The translations under genes and the position numbers were made by a program. Source: Terana coerulea (lineage: Eukaryota > Basidiomycota > Agaricomycetes > Polyporales > Phanerochaetaceae). Taken from it: a stretch of 44,939 nucleotides of DNA. Below, piece by piece: positions 43,772 to 44,939 of this stretch. The stretch lies in NCBI GenBank assembly GCA_024811115.1, contig JAKOGH010000380.1, positions 1-44,939 on the forward strand, read 5' to 3'. Numbering within the stretch: the first letter of the stretch is position 1; every line of letters begins with the position of its first letter. The notes under the pieces are model-generated. The model made no database searches and was not told the origin of the DNA. It was given only the letters and a program-made list of their open reading frames with translations.

Positions 43772-44939
43772 ATGGTGGCAAACGGAAACGCAGACATGTC
43801 CTACACGGACGAGACGGGTCAACGCATTGGCCACAGTAGTAATTTGTACGTTGTAGTCGCCACACTGACTCATTTATCAATTCATAGATGACTTCTTGGG
43901 CTTACGGCCGAGCCTCAGGACCTCATCGCCTCTGCTTTTGAGTTCCTCGCGTTTCGAATGTGTTACCCGTCGTCCTCGCCAGCGGCGTGCGCTGCGACAG
44001 CCTAACTACTGCACTATAGTAAGTACACTCGCTCGATGTACATGTTTGCTCGCGTCATACAACTGAGTCGAGGGGTGTGTCCATGGGGTATGTAGACTCG
44101 CCGTCAGCCACAAATGCCCAGTGTTGCACTGGTCGCTCGCACTACCTGCCAAGTGAGTTGAAGTGATTTTATTATATCGGCGTGACTCTAATATACATCA
44201 TAGCATCTATTCTACTCACCCGGTGCCAGATCTCTTCGCGCCTGCGAGCTGCGGTGTGCTGCGTCGCGTCGTTGCTGTATCATGGTGAGTATGGGCTTGC
44301 CGCCGCCGCGCACACGGCTAACGAGCTCTGTTACATCGCAGCAACTGCCTGGTGCCCTTACAAAGCGCATCCCTGAGCACGCGGTTGTGTCTGCCGTGTC
44401 CGTGCTGGACACGAGCATGCGCGTCGCGTCGCAGTGTCGGCAGTCGCGGGAGGCTTGTGCTCATGCGCGGGTGTCCAGCGGGTATATATTCACTTGTCCT
44501 TTTTGTAGGTCGTTGCTGACGCGATCATCGTTCCTCAGAGGGCGACGTAGCGTCCGCCCATCTTGCAGGGCCGCTGGCATGCGTGTGCATAAAGCACTCT
44601 GACGCTTCCGTCTCGGCATGTGCGCGTGCGCCGCCATCACTCACAGCCGCGTGAACGGGCAGCGCAGAGCTCCATGAGCACGACTTGCGGTCCGCTGCGT
44701 CGTGCGCCGCCAGAGTACCTCGCTGCTGTGCAGCAAGCGCGTCGCGCCGCGCGGCTGCTCCTCATCTGTGGCAGCCTTTCTGCCCTATGCCGCCTGCGCT
44801 GTTGCATGGCGTCGGGCTGCGCCCTCCATTTCTCTGCCGTACGCCGTCGCTTTCTCTCTTCTTTTTGACCCATGCTCATTTCGTGCATGTCTTGACAGCG
44901 CTGCACGACGTCGCCGTTGTGCGCGGTGCGCATCGTTGC
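43772..44939 (+). pseudogene. Intron-dense gene B, unit 2 copy, cut by window end
   Basis: It begins MVANGNADMSYTDETGQRIGHS. The first donor is weakened (GTAATT for GTAAGT). In exon 2 one base is missing (CTCAGGAC for CTCGAGGAC, about 43914), and exon 3 has lost two bases (GCCGTCAGCC for GCCGGGTCAGCC, about 44103). The frame that runs through unit 1 is therefore broken more than once. It remains readable as a copy up to the window end. Confidence 0.5.

Larger units (their letters stand above)
33264..44939. repeat. Tandem unit 2 (continues beyond the window)
   Basis: Second copy of the unit starting at 21473. It is longer because of a 960-bp transposon (34809-35768), extra modules in the intron-like array and an insertion of about 420 bp at about 38883-39300. 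Offsets to unit 1 grow from about 11.79 kb to about 13.5 kb along the unit. Confidence 0.85.

Overview
The window looks like nuclear DNA of an agaricomycete (basidiomycete) fungus, most likely a polypore. Genes are split by 41-84 nt spliceosomal introns with GTRNGY donors, CTNAC/CTGAC-type branch sites and YAG acceptors. Three proteins belong to families common in Agaricomycetes: a serpentine membrane protein, a DUF3632 protein and a secreted PL14-type lyase. There is no operon structure, Shine-Dalgarno signal, CRISPR, rRNA or convincing tRNA. Many listed start codons in a six-frame view are TTG/GTG, so I re-chose ATG starts and built exon models by hand, requiring matching phases at each junction.

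Layout, left part (1-21.4 kb). A two-exon membrane protein gene (334-1788, +) is followed by a graveyard of small elements: a 657-bp TA-flanked Tc1/mariner-type MITE (2114-2770), GCCGGC palindrome clusters, a second MITE-like element (3162-3489), a frameshifted PIF1-type helicase remnant (3661-5011) and a palindrome-bounded tandem repeat (5137-5610). Next come a small three-exon basic protein gene (5693-6411, +), a 1.37-kb CACAG-ended DNA element (7052-8425), a disrupted F-box/LRR-like gene (8760-10462, -), a 1,338-codon disordered SQ-rich protein gene with four exons (10672-14858, -), an inverted-repeat element (16297-16892), an acidic hypothetical protein gene (17847-19519, -) and a DUF3632 gene (20032-21194, -).

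Right part (21.5-44.9 kb). The rest is a head-to-tail tandem duplication: unit 1 is about 21473-33263 and unit 2 starts at about 33264 and runs off the window. Each unit holds, in order, a PL14-type lyase gene (-), an array of intron-like modules, a minisatellite, a conserved promoter-like block (9-bp palindrome, TATA box) and a very intron-dense transcription unit on the + strand, from which I could assemble two phase-consistent ORFs. The units are mosaic: the lyase and intron-dense parts are nearly identical, while the middle is clearly diverged. Decay looks reciprocal: the lyase is intact only in unit 2, and the intron-dense genes are intact only in unit 1. Unit 2 also carries a 960-bp Mutator-like element with a perfect 9-bp target duplication; unit 1 still holds the empty site.

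Overall this is a repeat-rich accessory region. The firmest new observations are the tandem unit, the insertion with its empty-site control, the expanding exon/intron-like array and the cryptic spliced ORFs. No pathway can be assembled from the neighbours, and identity values are by-eye impressions.
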